Under the pieces are notes generated by a model. The model ran no database searches. It was not told the DNA's origin and worked only from the letters and a program-made list of their open reading frames with translations. The position numbers were made by a program, and so were the translations under genes. Positions 63,788-64,000 of a stretch of 64,000 bases of DNA are shown here, one piece after another. Location: assembly GCF_002305875.1 (NCBI RefSeq), contig NZ_CP022098.1, positions 3,658,001 to 3,722,000 on the forward strand. Direction: 5' to 3'. The stretch comes from Cystobacter fuscus (lineage in GTDB: Bacteria; Myxococcota; Myxococcia; Myxococcales; Myxococcaceae). How positions within the stretch are numbered: the stretch's first letter is position 1; the number at the start of each line of letters is the position of its first letter.

Positions 63788-64000
63788 ATGCGCCATTCCC
63801 TGTTCGCCGCTTGTGTTTCGCTTTCGCTCGGTGCCTGTGGAGGCACCACACTCCCCGAGCCCACCGGGGATGAAGCCACGCAAGTCCTTGCCCCGGATCT
63901 TCCAGCGGATGTCCGCTCCGCGCTCGCCGCGCTGCCCTCCGCGCGGATCATCGGCGCGCACGAGGACGGGATGCCCTTCATGATTCGGGGCGATTTCGGC
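63788..64000 (+). CDS. N-terminal part of a secreted lipoprotein (truncated by window edge)
   Basis: The first 71 codons are in the window. AAGGAG lies 6 nt before the ATG. A lipobox LSLGACGG (Cys about residue 17) predicts a lipid-anchored secreted protein. The following PADVRSALAALPSARIIGAHEDGMPFMIRGDFG looks like the start of a propeptide of the type seen before some secreted metallopeptidases, but too little is visible for assignment. It lies 106 bp after the M28 peptidase, same strand. Confidence 0.75.
   Translation, partial: MRHSLFAACVSLSLGACGGTTLPEPTGDEATQVLAPDLPADVRSALAALPSARIIGAHEDGMPFMIRGDFG

Overview
This is a very GC-rich, gene-dense chromosomal window, almost certainly from a myxobacterium of the suborder Cystobacterineae (Myxococcus/Archangium/Cystobacter relatives). 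Pointers are two secreted proteases ending in MYXO-CTERM sorting tails, a chemosensory operon with the gene content published for the Myxococcus xanthus Che4 pathway (two CheW, CheR, MCP, CheY, CheA-CheY hybrid, no CheB), a eukaryote-like Ser/Thr kinase fused to a TonB-type C-terminus, and a PilB/GspE ATPase. The species assignment is inference. Nearly every gene is shadowed by long spurious ORFs in other frames, as expected at this GC content; these were left out.

Layout. 1-4.2 kb: end of a zinc-ribbon protein, yggS-maf (overlapping), a GAF-GGDEF diguanylate cyclase and a PpiD-type foldase. 4.4-9.0 kb: cell-elongation operon mreC-mreD-mrdA(PBP2)-rodA. 9.0-11.6 kb: mgtE, a PilZ protein and trxA. 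11.8-21.0 kb: a co-directional run made of a small conserved protein, a HemX/CcsA-like membrane protein, hemA-hemC-hemD, a PilB/GspE ATPase, tldD and tldE. 21.0-25.3 kb: a VOC protein and a DUF1592/DUF1552 secreted pair, the first with a heptapeptide-repeat linker and a C-terminal CBM2-like domain. 25.3-33 kb: accessory-type region with a 116-bp non-coding tandem repeat, a long hairpin, an aldo/keto reductase, a frameshifted outer-membrane-type protein, a MarR regulator, a Tat-exported epimerase, a nucleotide-transporter-like MFS protein, a NUDIX hydrolase and a GlpT-like MFS protein. 33.2-39.5 kb: a novel 520-aa membrane protein, a HAD phosphatase and the pyruvate dehydrogenase operon pdhA-pdhB-pdhC.

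39.5-50 kb: two small proteins, a REC-histidine kinase, a response regulator, two tRNA-Glu(CTC) and one tRNA-Gln(CTG) on the minus strand, gltX, a translationally coupled trio (a secreted protein plus two paralogous matrixin-like MYXO-CTERM metalloproteases) and the kinase-TonB fusion. 50.2-59.3 kb: Che4-type operon followed by a TctB/TctA-like permease pair. 59.3-64 kb: a frameshifted WD40/pentapeptide-repeat protein, a secreted M28 aminopeptidase behind a palindrome-rich intergenic region, and the start of a lipoprotein.

Functional themes: wall elongation, haem synthesis, pyruvate oxidation, and signalling by c-di-GMP (a GGDEF and a PilZ protein), two-component, chemosensory and Ser/Thr kinase routes. 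The least understood parts are the protease trio, the kinase-TonB fusion, the DUF1552/DUF1592-CBM2 pair, the 116-bp repeat and the 520-aa protein. Two genes carry apparent single-base frameshifts that could be real lesions or sequence errors.
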